A DNA stretch of 64,000 nt from Margaritifera margaritifera (Eukaryota > Mollusca > Bivalvia > Unionida > Margaritiferidae): assembly GCA_029931535.1 (NCBI GenBank), contig JAQPZY010001536.1:3578501-3642500 (forward strand). Reading direction: 5' to 3'. Below, one piece after another: positions 20,723 to 31,561 of the stretch. The notes under the pieces were generated by a model. It did no database searches. It was given only the letters and a program-made list of their open reading frames with translations, and was not told where the DNA came from. Numbering within the stretch: the first letter of the stretch is position 1; each line of letters starts with the position of its first letter. The position numbers and the translations under genes were made by a program.

Positions 20723-21135
20723 ATGACAACCCAACATTGCGAAGTGGGCAAATTGATGGAAGCCATCAGCTTGATGAAAAGAGTACAGCACCACCTAGGT
20801 CGGATGGAGGAGATGGAGTGCTACCCCTACAAGCGGCACTTAAAGAATTGCTAAAGAGTTCGTCAGAGAGGTGATGAATGAAGAAGTTACCAAGATCAAA
20901 GCGGCATGGGTGGAGGAGAAAAGGATCAAGGAGCAGGAGAGGAAAGAAACGGAGCGCCAAAAAGAGGAAGAGTCAATTCCAGCGCCTCAACGAGAACTGG
21001 ATGAGAATCCAGCAAAACATCCGCTAGAGAGGGGGTAAAGACTGGATCCCGGATGAGGAGGAGAGGGAAGACTGGGGAAAGGAGGCCAAGAAGCCTATTT
21101 TTAGACATCGTGGTCTCCACCAAGACATAGCGTAA
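20723..21135 (+). pseudogene. Outer element: coiled-coil protein, frameshifted
   Basis: From ATG 20723 (MTTQHCEVGKLMEAISLMKR) the frame runs to YPYKRHLKEL. A slip near 20850 then leads into EFVREVMNEEVTKIKAAWVE and a Glu/Lys/Arg-rich coiled coil (KEQERKETERQKEEE). A second slip at GAGAGGGGGTAAAG would pass the TAA at 21036 and continue through WIPDEEEREDWGKEAKKP to TAA 21133-21135. The helix resembles the Q-rich coiled-coil gene of the inner element (LVKEILREEIIRDRTEWEE), and both are followed by the same stem-loop, so I infer homologous genes in two related elements. Function unknown; it may be virion- or DNA-associated, but nothing in the sequence shows that. Confidence 0.55.
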
Positions 21136-21219
21136 CAAATGGGACCAAAGATGTGTAGCGTGTGGTACCAGACTCGGGAGGTGCAGTGGCCACTAATTGT
21201 AGTGCCAGCAAACCACAAC

Positions 21220-21235
21220 GGCCCTTTTCAGGGCC
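21220..21235 (+). terminator. Histone-type 3' stem-loop (outer element)
   Basis: GGCCCT-TTTC-AGGGCC is followed by ACCCA and AGAAAAGA at 21248-21255. It starts 84 nt after the TAA at 21135. The stem is perfect although the gene upstream is frameshifted. Confidence 0.88.
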
Positions 21236-21289
21236 ACCCAAATCTCTAGAAAAGAGAGATACTAATCATTTGCCAAAAAATTGCGTTTG

Positions 21290-21570
21290 CTGTTTGTGTA
21301 CGTTTTGTGTATGTCTATGTTGACAACTAAAACTTAAAACCCTTATCCCTTCTCTCTTATGTGTGATTGTATAGTATGTTTGTATGTGTGAGGGAATAGT
21401 AGTGTCTATAAACACCTCCTACCTTTGTGTGTGACAGTATGCTCTTATGTTTGTGTCTATTTCATCCCCCTTCTTTTACATCCTACCCCTTCTTGTGTGA
21501 TAGTGTGTTTGTATGTAAGTAAGTATAGCGCGTGTATATAAACACTTCTACCCATTTCATTAGATACTAG
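21290..21570. repeat. Outer-element non-coding tract related to the inner-element repeat
   Basis: Phrases such as ACTAAAACTTAAAACCC, GTGATTGTATAGTATG and GTGAGGGAATAGTAGTGT match 17065-17200 and its mirror near 12565-12700, upstream of the zinc-knuckle genes. This supports relatedness of the outer and inner elements. The outer element appears to end or be truncated soon after 21570. Confidence 0.65.
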
Positions 21571-21699
21571 GGTGTGTGTTTGGATAGTAATCAAAAAGCA
21601 GTTTCTGAATTGGGGGGGGGGGGGGTGTTTGAATAGTAGGGGTATGTGTTTGGATTGTAATCAAAAAGAGGTTGCTGGATTCTAGGGGTGTGTGTTGGA

Positions 21700-22140
21700 T
21701 TGCAATCTAAACATTTTAACATTACCATTCCCATTTGTCCCCAGAAACTTTTCCCCCCCCCAGAATACCATTCCCATGTTAAGCCTATGGACAATTTTAA
21801 CATAACATTTCCCATTTATCCCCAGAATACCATTCCCATGTTAAACCTATGGTCAATTTTAACAGAGGATTTCCCGTTTGTCCCCAGAAACGTTTTTGTC
21901 CCCAGAATACCATTCCCATGCTAAACCTATGGACAATTTGAACATAGCATTTCCCATTTGTCCCCAGAATATCATTCCCATGTTAAACCTATGGTCAATT
22001 TGAACATAGGATTTCCCGTTTGTCCCCAGAAACTTTTGTTGTCCCCAGAATACCATTCCCATGGTAAACCAATAGACAATTTTAACATTGGATTTCCGGT
22101 TTGTCCACGGATTGGCCCATACTGTAAACCTATGGGCTAA
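21700..22140. repeat. Tandem repeat, units of about 62 and 80 bp
   Basis: About six units built from CCCATTTGTCCCCAGAATAC, ATTCCCATGTTAAACCTATG and ACAATTTTAACATAG. Alternate units carry a second TTTGTCCCCAGAAAC insertion, giving a higher-order 62/80-bp pattern. Confidence 0.85.
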
Positions 22141-22610
22141 TGTTAATTCCCGTAGTTCCCAGATCGTCTCATATGACTACTGGTATTCTCGAGCTCCATC
22201 AGTGGCCACCCAAAACACTGTATATGTGGTATTTTAAAGCCGATTGTGTTATTTTCAAGGTCAATTGTGGTAGATTGTGGTATTTTGATGGCCGATTGTG
22301 GTAGATCGTAGTTGATCGTGCTAAATCGTGACGCCCATGTATTCCAGTCAAAACTTCTTTTACACTAAAGGCAATACATATTTATGCTAAACAGATTATT
22401 TTTTTGTCTTAGACTTTTTGTTTGTCACAGTCCGTTCGTTTATTTTCCGTTTTTTTGTTGTTGTCCTGGTTTCTTTTCGCGTGTCCTCGGTGAAATGATT
22501 TTTGACTGTCCATCTGTTGAAGTGATGTATTTACTGTCTTTCAGAATGAAGCTACTGAATCTTTTGTACAGTCTTTGTTTTTATTCATTAGTTTGTGTCA
22601 CCCATTCCGT
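22141..22610. other. No gene seen
   Basis: Contains a short degenerate repeat of GATTGTGGTAGATTGTGG type near 22250-22330. Nothing else is recognised. Confidence 0.5.
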
Positions 22611-23480
22611 CTACGAAATTTGAAACTGTCTGCGGCTGTCAACGAGTCGGTATTCACCAGTCCCTAGTAATGCACTTCTCTGGTCTTTGAACTGTCCATC
22701 CACTAAGTCATTTAAATGAGACACAAATTCTTTCCACACAGCAATCTGCTTTAAAATATTAACTGATTCGCAGTTGTTGTTCGTCCATTTGTCGTTTGCC
22801 TTGGCCAGCAACTGATTTTTCAGTCTTGACTGAAAATAGTCAATAAATTTTGACCAAACTTTCCTACAGAAAGACTCTAAGTCATCGCATTCCCCTTCAA
22901 AACAAATGGTGTTGTCAGCGTACAAAATTCCTCCAAGTTCAAATATTTTGTCCAAAATAAGATTTCGGTCCTTTTTGTCAACAGCGTTGTCCTTAAGGTT
23001 TTGGATAGTGTTTTCGCGAAAGTGTCTGGTACAAAGGACATGAGTAGATTCTGGAAATGTGGTCTGTATGGCTTTGACCATTGCCCTTTCGTCGTCGGTC
23101 CCAATCACAAGTTTAGTCAAGTCTGCGTCTACTAATTTCATCTTCAAATGATGGAAAAAGTACCATTAACTCCCAAAGTCGCTATCGTCGTATATGAAAA
23201 CTGGTCCAATAAAAATTGGTGATTGTCCTGTCTAATTACAGAAATTTGTTTATAAGAAGTCACAGTCACATGCATGTTGTTGAAGTTAAATGCCTTGTCA
23301 ACTCCCAAAAAAGTCTGACCTGTGCAGCACATATTCTTTATCTCGGTTATCTGTTCCTTGTCATACAGCACAATACTTGCGATGTTTCCGTATGTCCCTA
23401 TTACAGCTCCTACCAAAGGAATGGTTGTGTGTAATCATGTTCTCAAGTTGCTGAATATGATCCGCAACATTTTTTCCTTA
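22611..23480 (-). pseudogene. MULE (Mutator-like) transposase fragment
   Basis: Reading the minus strand, about 23480-23420 carries DHIQQLENMITHNHSF. The frame 23416-23144 has SIVLYDKEQITEIKNM and FLGVDKAFNFNNMHVTVTSYKQ, with the first acidic position of the DDE triad expected in the GVDKAFN segment. After one frameshift and one stop near 23160, the frame 23147-22611 has KLVIGTDDERAMVKAIQTTF, then PESTHVLCTRHFRENTIQNL, and later KWTNNNCESVNILKQIAVWK. This series is typical of MULE transposases found in many copies in molluscs. It is inactive and lacks N- and C-terminal parts and visible terminal repeats. Confidence 0.85.
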
Positions 23481-25079
23481 CATTTTGTTGACATAAAGCA
23501 GCAGTGGTCTATAGTTTATTTTGATTAGTATATTATTATCTTGCAAGCACGCAATGTTTTCAATGCAAACGACATTTCAAAATAGTTTGAATTTATATTT
23601 CATCATTCATTAAAACGTACTAACAATAGGAATAATAAAATAGCGAATGAAATGATTAAACGAAAAAGCAAACACCCCAAACAGTTTTATTTATAATAAT
23701 TGTATTATCTTGCAAGCATTAAGACAACTTCTTTCAATGCAAGCGACATTTCAAAATGGTTTGAAATTTTATACTCCATTTTAAGAATCAAATTCACTGA
23801 AAATAGGAAGAATAAAATGATAAATAAAAATATTTGAAAGAGGAGTGATGGCTTTTTTGGTTAGTCCTTATTTAAATCCTCTTATCTTGATAAAGCCACA
23901 CCAGCATCATACTTGTCATCTTCAAATGCAAATAATTTGCAGAAGAAGTTGAGTGATCACAAAGACCAGGATTGAAATTCTTGTTCATACATATCAATAC
24001 ACTTTCTATGGTACCATTTACAACAATCTGAGTACTGAATGGTATCAATTTGAATTCAGATTTACATGTACCACAATTTTGACTAATTCAGCAAAGAACC
24101 TAGCCAACTGAACAAAGATTTGCAGATTTTTAGCATTTTTAAATGAAGATCCATCAATTGTTTTTTAAGGACGCAGCAAACAAGATGGCAAGATAAAGGT
24201 AAGTAGAAGGTGGCATGAAAAATAATATTGGCACTTCATAAGGTACAACCTTTAATGACCCATATAATTAAGGTAAGTAAAGACATTTGTATAATCTTGA
24301 TTGTCACATTGTACAATGATGTTTTTTAATCAAAACAACCAAATTATCTTGCTGTAAACATGAAAGAATAATTGCTCTTTTTAATATACTTTAATTAAGT
24401 TCTTTGCTTTTGATGTCTGGACAAAGAGGATCAATTAATAATGGTGGCTTAATTTAATGTAGTGGTCATACATAATTTACTTGAAAATATTGTATTATAA
24501 ATTATGTTTTTATTTTTATTAAATTATGTTATTACTATTATTGATATTATAATTATGATTTAAAACTTATAAGATCAATTAAGAAAGGATAAATTAAATG
24601 TAGTTGTTAAACCTAAAGTATCTAAAAGAAGTGTAATATCAATTATGCGTACCTGTGCCTATATTTTCACACAACCACGCTTATTAAAATTTTATTTTCA
24701 TTGTATTCACTCATTCTAAATGCAAAAAAAAATTTGCAATTAAGACAAACAATTGATTTAAATAATCAGATTTATGTCACTTGTTAATTACTCAAATAGC
24801 TGAAGGGACACATGCTGCTAAAATAACACTTTGCAACACCTAAAATAATCACATGTACTTTAATCCAATAAGCGGAATCGTATTCAGTAACACAAAACTA
24901 ATATGTCTTCATATCTTTGAATTTTCATTAACATTATATACACAATCAGATCAGATTTTTTTAATGCAAAACAATATACAAACAGTAGGACAAATACCAG
25001 TTACCAATCCAGAATTGTATACTAATTATTTATTACAAAAACTAATATACTGAAAAGGGGTTTTGAGAAAAAGTTGCTT
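23481..25079. other. No gene seen; AT-rich
   Basis: Unremarkable AT-rich sequence. A local duplication of a TCTTGCAAGCA..ATTTCAAAATAGTTTGAA segment occurs near 23540-23590 and 23705-23770. Confidence 0.5.
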
Positions 25080-25460
25080 AAAGTCTTTTCTGTTTTTAGT
25101 AACAGTGGTCATATTGGATGGCAGATGAGCATCTTATGTACAAAACTGATGGGCCTTCATGCCAAAGATGCTTTCTGTCAACTTTTTCATATTCTACTGA
25201 GTGTTTTCTAGGACAACTTTGTTAACAGTTTTTTTTAAATTTTAGTCACAGTGGCCAAATTGGATGGTGGATCTGCATCATTTGTACAAATTAAAAATAC
25301 TTTTAGTTTAAAGTCAATGCCAGGATACCATCTGCCAGACTGATTGTAACTGCACCTGTACTTTTTTTGTTTTATTTTGAGAAGTTGAAAATATTTATTG
25401 TTGACAGAGGGAAGATACATGCAGTATGCATAGGGTCGTTACTGCCAGGTGAGCTAAAAC
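25080..25460. repeat. Tandem-core family B element, 3' end fragment
   Basis: Two degenerate units containing CAGTGGTCATATTGGATGG-like phrases end in GCCAGGTGAGCTAAAAC at about 25441-25460. The same terminus closes the large family B copy at 51373. Confidence 0.65.
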
Positions 25461-26819
25461 AAAACTTAGTCGGTGAAGTGTGAAAAGATTTCTCTGACCT
25501 ACTTTTGATCATGGTGAAATGAAGACTTCAAAATGAATGGATGCATATTGCTTGACTGCACATGCAACAACATTCACACAATTTCTCACACAAAATCATA
25601 AAATTGTTGATGATGCCAATGGTACTCCAACAAAAACAGTACCTATAGGGGAGATTTTAGATCCTGGTACTTTGAAGTGATCCCTCATTTGGCTGAGGTG
25701 AAACCTTGGTCTTTATCCTCCATGCAGTTTAGGATCTTATTCTGCAGTACTAGCCGAATTAAATAATGTTGTAAAGGTATTATTGAAAGTCTTTTCTTAA
25801 AAAATGTAAACATGCTCATGGAGATTATCAAGAGTAATGACTTGAAATTTCTGTCAAAATCGTGATGCGTATACTGGTAAAGACTGAGTCATTCACAATG
25901 AGCTGCCCTCATAAGCGAGACAACAACAGCTCTTGATGTCATGAAAAACCTGCCTAAAATATCTTGCCTTTGCTTTGCAAATTAGACAAATACAGCCCTT
26001 AAGGCTTATACTGAACGTAGGACCAATATTTTATAAAGAATGATACAGGCAGTAGCTAACCATACATGAGGATAAGGCAGTTCTCATGGGCATACATGAG
26101 TGTTGAAAGAGTGCAGGACTTGTAGCTGTAGCAAGTTAACATTCTCTCATGGTCGCCTCTAACCTTTACCTCTTTATGCTTTGTCCAAATAGCTGCATCC
26201 TAAGAGATATCAATTAATGAAGAGGGTAATGCCACATCTTCATATCAGGTAAATATTATCGTTGCAAGGAAAAAAAGGATGGGGGTTGTGTAAGCAAAAT
26301 GTACAAGAGCATCATATGATCTGATTTTTTTTTTTATTACTTCTGATCTTCTCTATAATTCCATATGGGCACAAGTAGTAAAAGTCCCGAAAAGTAGCCA
26401 ATGCTCAACATAGAAAAAAAAAAATTATATATAAAAGTCCACACATTTTAAACTTCAGAGGCAACTCTGAGGAAAAATATACAAAAAAATTATAAAGGAA
26501 CTTAAACATAAATGCAAGAAATACTCTTTCCAGTATGACCAAATTATAACATGATATACTGTATACTCTAAAAACAACAATAAAATACAAGACATAGTAC
26601 TATTTGTGAAATGGATGTATTACATTTATACAAGACTAAATTGAATTTAAAAAGGCTACACTGTACATAAAATTTTACAATATTGCTTGACACAATATTT
26701 ACATAGTTGCATAATAACTGCAAGATAATTATATGAATGATAATCTGTTCATGTGGCAACAGAAACAACAATTTAAAGAGGCTCTAATGTTAACATCATA
26801 ATTAAACAGTTCAAAACCC
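25461..26819. other. No gene seen
   Basis: AT-rich sequence without recognisable coding or repeat structure. Confidence 0.45.
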
Positions 26820-27410
26820 CATTTATCCTTGAGTCACAATGACCTTGACATTTGGCCCCAAAATCAATAGGCCTCCTCTTTACCTAAAGTGCAGAACTCA
26901 ACAAACTTTGGTCATAGAACATTATCTATTATGCATAAACAATTTTTTCTTCTTTTTTTTATAGTCAGTGACCTTGACCTGTAACCTTTTGACACCAAAA
27001 TCAATAGACTTTCATTTTACTGAAAGAATAAGTAATTCATAAACTTTGTGACATTACATAGTTGAAAATCGAAGTTTATGTACTGAATCAAAAGGCTTCT
27101 TCCTACTCCAAATTCAAGCCACTTCCATAGCTTTGCCTAGGCCTGTGATGCAAAACTAAAGTTATCGTTTGGAAACCATTTTTCTTGTTTCTGTCACAGT
27201 GACATTGACCTCTGACCTATTGACCCCCAAATCAATAGGTTTCTTCCTTATCCCAAGTGCAAGCCATCCAAAAAGTTTGGAAAAGGTAGATGGTGTAAAA
27301 CCAAAGTTATTGTGCATAAATTGATAAAGGTAACAGATGAATGTACAGTCAGATGCATGGATATTATAACATATGTTCTGCCTTTCAGCTGGTCTATAGA
27401 AATTGCACAA
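26820..27410. repeat. Degenerate tandem repeat, about 170-bp unit (GACCTTGAC type)
   Basis: Three units carry CACAATGACCTTGACATTTG, CAGTGACCTTGACCTGTAAC and CAGTGACATTGACCTCTGAC, each followed by CCCAAAATCAATAGGC-like sequence. I associate this motif with repeats common in bivalve genomes. Confidence 0.7.
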
Positions 27411-27426
27411 TAGGTGATGAATAAAA

Positions 27427-27997
27427 ACATTAGCATTACCTAATTAAGCAGTGATGAATAAAACATTAGCATTACCTAATTAAGCAGAGATGAATGAAAC
27501 ATTAGCATTACCTAATTAAGCAGTGATGAATGAAACATTAGCATTACCTAATTAAGCAGTGATGAATGAAACATTAGCATTACCTAATTAAGCAGTGATG
27601 AATGAAACATTAGCATTACCTAATTAAGCAATGATGAATAAAACATTAGCATTACCTAATTAAGCAATGATGAATGAAACATTGCCATTACCTAATTAAG
27701 CAATGATGAATGAAACATTAGCATTACCTAATTAAGCAATGATGAATGAAACATTAGCATTACCTAATTAAGCAATGATGAATGAAACATTGCCATTACC
27801 TAATTAAGCAATGATGAATGAAATATTAGCATTACCTAATTAAGCAGTGATGAATGAAACATTAGCATTACCTAATTAAGCAGTGATGAATGAAACATTA
27901 GCATTACCTAATTAAGCAGTGATGAATGAAACATTAGCATTACCTAATTAAGCAGTGATGAATGAAACATTGCCATTACCTAATCAAGCAGTGAATA
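27427..27997. repeat. 36-bp tandem array, about 16 copies
   Basis: The unit combines ATTAGCATTACCTAATTAAG and CAGTGATGAATGAAAC. Variants (CAGTGATG/CAATGATG, TTAGCATT/TTGCCATT) are distributed in blocks, suggesting expansion by multi-unit duplication. Confidence 0.97.
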
Positions 27998-29927
27998 AGA
28001 AAACATGACCCAATAGAATATGTATATAGAAAGTATGTAATATTTCTATCCAGTATATTAGTTTTTAATGAGAAAATGCTTCCACAGAAAATATGCTGAT
28101 AATCTACATAAAATCTTGGAAGGGGTTGGTGGGGTGGGGGGGTAATAGCAATAACTCTGAAGCATTAAATATTCCAACAAAAGAACTAATATTTTTATCA
28201 TGCAGAGTAATTCCAAATGATCTAAATACAACTAAACATCTTTTATCATATTGACAATGAAAACCGTGTGAAAAGTTGGATAAACAGTAAACAATATGTA
28301 TGGGGGGAAAAACTGTTTGAAAAGGCAACTAGTAAAACCGTGTAATAAAAGTTGAGTACACTGTACATTGCAGGACAATGTCTTGCGAGTTTCGGCAGAC
28401 AGCGGGCAATAATACCAAATCTGAAGGAAAAAAAAACCCCCCCCCCCCCCCCCCTTGTACCATAAAGTAGTCTTGGGAATCAGTTACAATTTCATCATCA
28501 ATAATTTCTTTCTGCTAAAACTTATCATGACTGATTAACAATCAAATAATTTGTCCACATGTCTTACTAAAACCAGGATTATTGTTCAGACAGTCTGATC
28601 ACAGGCTCTTAGGAACAAGATAGTAATCTGAATTGAATTGCTGGGGTTGTCTCCCTTTTTTGTACACTTTACCCGGTTGAAGTAAAAAGGTCAGATAGAC
28701 ACTATATTCATTCAGGACCAACTAGATATCATAATTATTCTTCTGGTGAAAATCCCATGTTGATATGTTAAATTAGATTTAGAAAATGAAACATATAGTG
28801 CAATACAAGTGAAATGAAGATAATTACAAGGTATGGATAGAAAAAGCAGACTTTTTTTTATTTAAAAGGCTAGAACAATGAAAATTAATGATGGCTATCT
28901 CTTGGTTTGGATGGTTAAAGCATCTTTGTCAGACAAACCTGGATTGTCTACTTCTGATGATAAATGCAATGTGACCTCTATTCCACCCAAAAGCACCCCA
29001 CAATTTCAGATTTACATATTCCATAGATCCAAAAATCTGTAAAATGACACACCCAGTTACCATAAAACATAATTTAAATGGATCCAAACATGTTTTGTGG
29101 ACCTGGGTTAAAAAATTCTTTGCACCATCCTTGTGCTCTCTTCATGTTTGGTGGTTTCTTTTAGACTCTTCAATTTCCTTCACCTTAAACAACATCATTT
29201 GCAACCATCTTATCCATTGCGCGGACATGAAACAAGTTTTCTGACCTTGTACTATCAACTTAAAATATATACAATTTGTGTTTGGAAGTAACAAGTGTAC
29301 TTATTTAGCTCTGCTGCAACTATTTCATCGAAGGTGAACAGCAGCCACCAACTGAACATATAATTTCAAATTGTACAAGCGTCCCATACTCAGTAGCAGC
29401 ATCTACCAAGTGATAACTCTGGGTATGAAAGAATGCAAGTTCAAGTACATTCTGAAAGATACAGGTGTCATTTCAACAGAATATAGTTTCACATTTTAAG
29501 TGGTAAATTTATTTCCACACTATCTGCATAAACAATTTCAGCAGTTATATCTTTGAAATACAGTACTCCCTCACTATAGGACCCTTCATTATAACACAAT
29601 TCTTGTTTTAAAGCAGGTATGGTTATGAATCCCGTTTCATTATTCAGTAGCAGAATTGTATGAATTTCATTATAAGGCCATCCCAGTATAAAGTGGTATA
29701 CACTATGACTCCCTGGACAGAATTATGTTAAGAAAGTACTGTACCAATTTGGGAGGATATATAAAAATAACATGTTGCATAAAACAGACATCAAACCATT
29801 ATACATAAATGCTATAATAATACATTCATATACAGTATGTCAATGTGAGCTACTTTAATCAGGTGGTTCAGTGCAATTAAAAGAGACCAAAAAAGGTTAA
29901 CCTTATATAATGAGCTTGATCCTTTCA
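27998..29927. other. No gene seen; family A fragment and C run
   Basis: Includes a poly-C run near 28437-28454 and a short family A fragment at about 28680-28775 (CAGGACCAACTAGATATCAT). The rest is AT-rich and unrecognised. It may include 3' untranslated sequence of the GRAF-like gene, which I cannot delimit. Confidence 0.45.
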
Positions 29928-30727
29928 GCCATCCAGACCACAATAGTATTGATTATGATGTGAAGAAGTACTCTGTAAAATGCCATCCAGACCACAATAC
30001 CGGTGAATATGATGTAAAGAAGTACTCGGTAAAATGCCATCCAGACCACAATACCAGTGAATATGATGTGAAGAAGTACTCGGTAAAATGCCATCCAGAC
30101 CACAATACCGGTGAATATGATGTAAAGAAGTACTCAGTAAAATGCCATCCAGACCACAATACCAGTGAATATGATGTGAAGAAGTACTCGGTAAAATGCC
30201 ATCCAGACCACAATAACATTGATTATGATGTGAAGAAGTACTCGGTAAAATGCCATCCAAACCACAATACCAATGAATATGATGTGAAGAAGTACTCGGT
30301 AAAATGCCATCCAGACCACAATAACATTGATTATGATGTGAAGAAGTACTTGGCAAAATGCCATCGAGACCACAATAACATTGATCATGATGTGAAGAAG
30401 TACACTGTAAATTGCCATCCAGACCACAATAGCATTGATTATGATGTGAAGAAGTACTTGGTAAAATGCTATCGAGACCACAATAACATTGATCATGATG
30501 TGAAGAAGTACTCTGTAAATTGCCATCCAGACCACAATAACATTGATTATGATGTGAAGAAATACTGTAAATTGCCATCCAGACCACAATAACAATGATT
30601 ATGATGTGAAGAAGTACACTGTACACTGTAAATTGCCATCCAGACCACAATAGCATTGATTATGATGTGAAGAAGTACTTGGTAAAATGCCATCCAGACC
30701 ACAATACCAATGAATATGATGTGAAGT
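29928..30727. repeat. 54-bp minisatellite, about 14-15 copies
   Basis: The unit includes GTGAAGAAGTACTCGGTAAA, ATGCCATCCAGACCACAATA and a variable CCAGTGAATATGAT. Because 54 is a multiple of three and the unit lacks stops, it is open on both strands (for example KKYSVKCHPDHNTGEYDV on the plus strand and a 243-residue minus-strand frame at 29925-30656). I treat these frames as repeat artefacts. The array lies about 500 bp beyond the stop codon of the GRAF-like gene, possibly in its 3' untranslated region. Confidence 0.95.
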
Positions 30728-31207
30728 GCTTTGTAAAATGTTATATCCTGCCTACAACAGCAAAGTTTAAAAGTCAGAATTTGAAAATCTATCATCTCAA
30801 AAGATGAAATGTGGCATTTAACCCAATAAGATGCTGATACGACATCAGTGCCTTTGAAGTGATTCCTTTGTATTACATTTTTGGACAGACAAAACAAAGA
30901 TCTCTCATATACCTGGTACAATTAAAATAAAAATGAAATAAATTGACATGGTAAAAACTTAATTCTGACATCATATAGCCAATAATGGTCCTTGCTTGAA
31001 AACTCTAACAATTATCTTGGAATCAGTCTCTCAGGTCCTATGCAAGAACAGAAATATTCTTATCTGCATCTTTAGCCATCCCGCATTTCTGGTAAATATC
31101 CTCTTGTTGCTCATACAAATTAACCTTACAGGGTCTAGTAAATTCATCCCAAGATGGAAATCAAGTATTTGTTTTCATATCAAGATGGTTACTGACTGTA
31201 GCTGGTG
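30728..31207. other. Probable start of the 3' untranslated region of the GRAF-like gene
   Basis: This lies directly downstream, in minus-strand sense, of the stop codon at 31208. No repeat or coding signal is seen, and no poly(A) signal could be chosen with confidence. Confidence 0.4.
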
Positions 31208-31299
31208 TCAGTCTATGTACTCTACATAGTTCCGGGGAACGAGTCCAGTCTTGCCATTTATGCTGCCTTCCAACCAACCTGGCTCCTTGGATTCACGTA
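31208..31299 (-). CDS. GRAF-like gene, last coding exon (second half of SH3)
   Basis: The acceptor is TTTGATTTCAG before 31299. The exon codes for RESKEPGWLEGSINGKTGLV and PRNYVEYID, then TGA at 31208-31210. The first two bases (TA) complete a Val codon with the G that ends the previous exon. The Pro-Gly-Trp-Leu-Glu-Gly and Pro..Asn-Tyr-Val signatures form the ligand-binding face of the SH3 domain and are characteristic of GRAF-type proteins, in which the domain ends the protein. Confidence 0.88.
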
Positions 31300-31341
31300 C
31301 TGAAATCAAATTAAAATCAATCAATCAATCAATCAATCAAG

Positions 31342-31561
31342 TACTGTATATACTCACGTATAAGCCAATACCAACTGCAAACTGCCTAGACCCAGATCTG
31401 TCGTCGCATAATGCGCCAGCAGATCTGGGTCTATGCAGTTTGTAAGGACTAATCAGTAGAACAAACAATATAGACATTGATCTGTTGGCGCATTATACGA
31501 CAGCAGATCAGGGTCTATGTTGTTTGCATTTGGACCCTGCTTATATGCGAGTATATACGGT
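31342..31561. mobile_element. Palindromic MITE, copy 1
   Basis: The ends are CTGTATATACTCACGTATAAGC and its imperfect complement GCTTATATGCGAGTATATACGG. The interior repeats CAGATCTGGGTCTATG and complementary GACCCAGATCTG segments around GCATAATGCGCCAGCAGATC, so each half also folds. It starts about 40 bp from the last GRAF exon, in its intron. Related copies lie at 44510, 54464, 61816 and 63036. Confidence 0.8.

Noticed and set aside
20512..20874. 120-residue frame beginning MINFLLHYFN in the outer element
   Set aside because: Its first part is the translation of a CATTACTGTACATTACTATC repeat and its second part is out of frame with the coiled-coil coding signal.
27427..27997. 36-bp direct repeats resembling a CRISPR array
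   Set aside because: The units are contiguous with no unique spacers, in a eukaryotic context with no cas genes.
29925..30656. 243-residue minus-strand open frame
   Set aside because: It lies entirely within a 54-bp minisatellite and is matched by an open frame on the other strand, so it follows from repeat length and composition.
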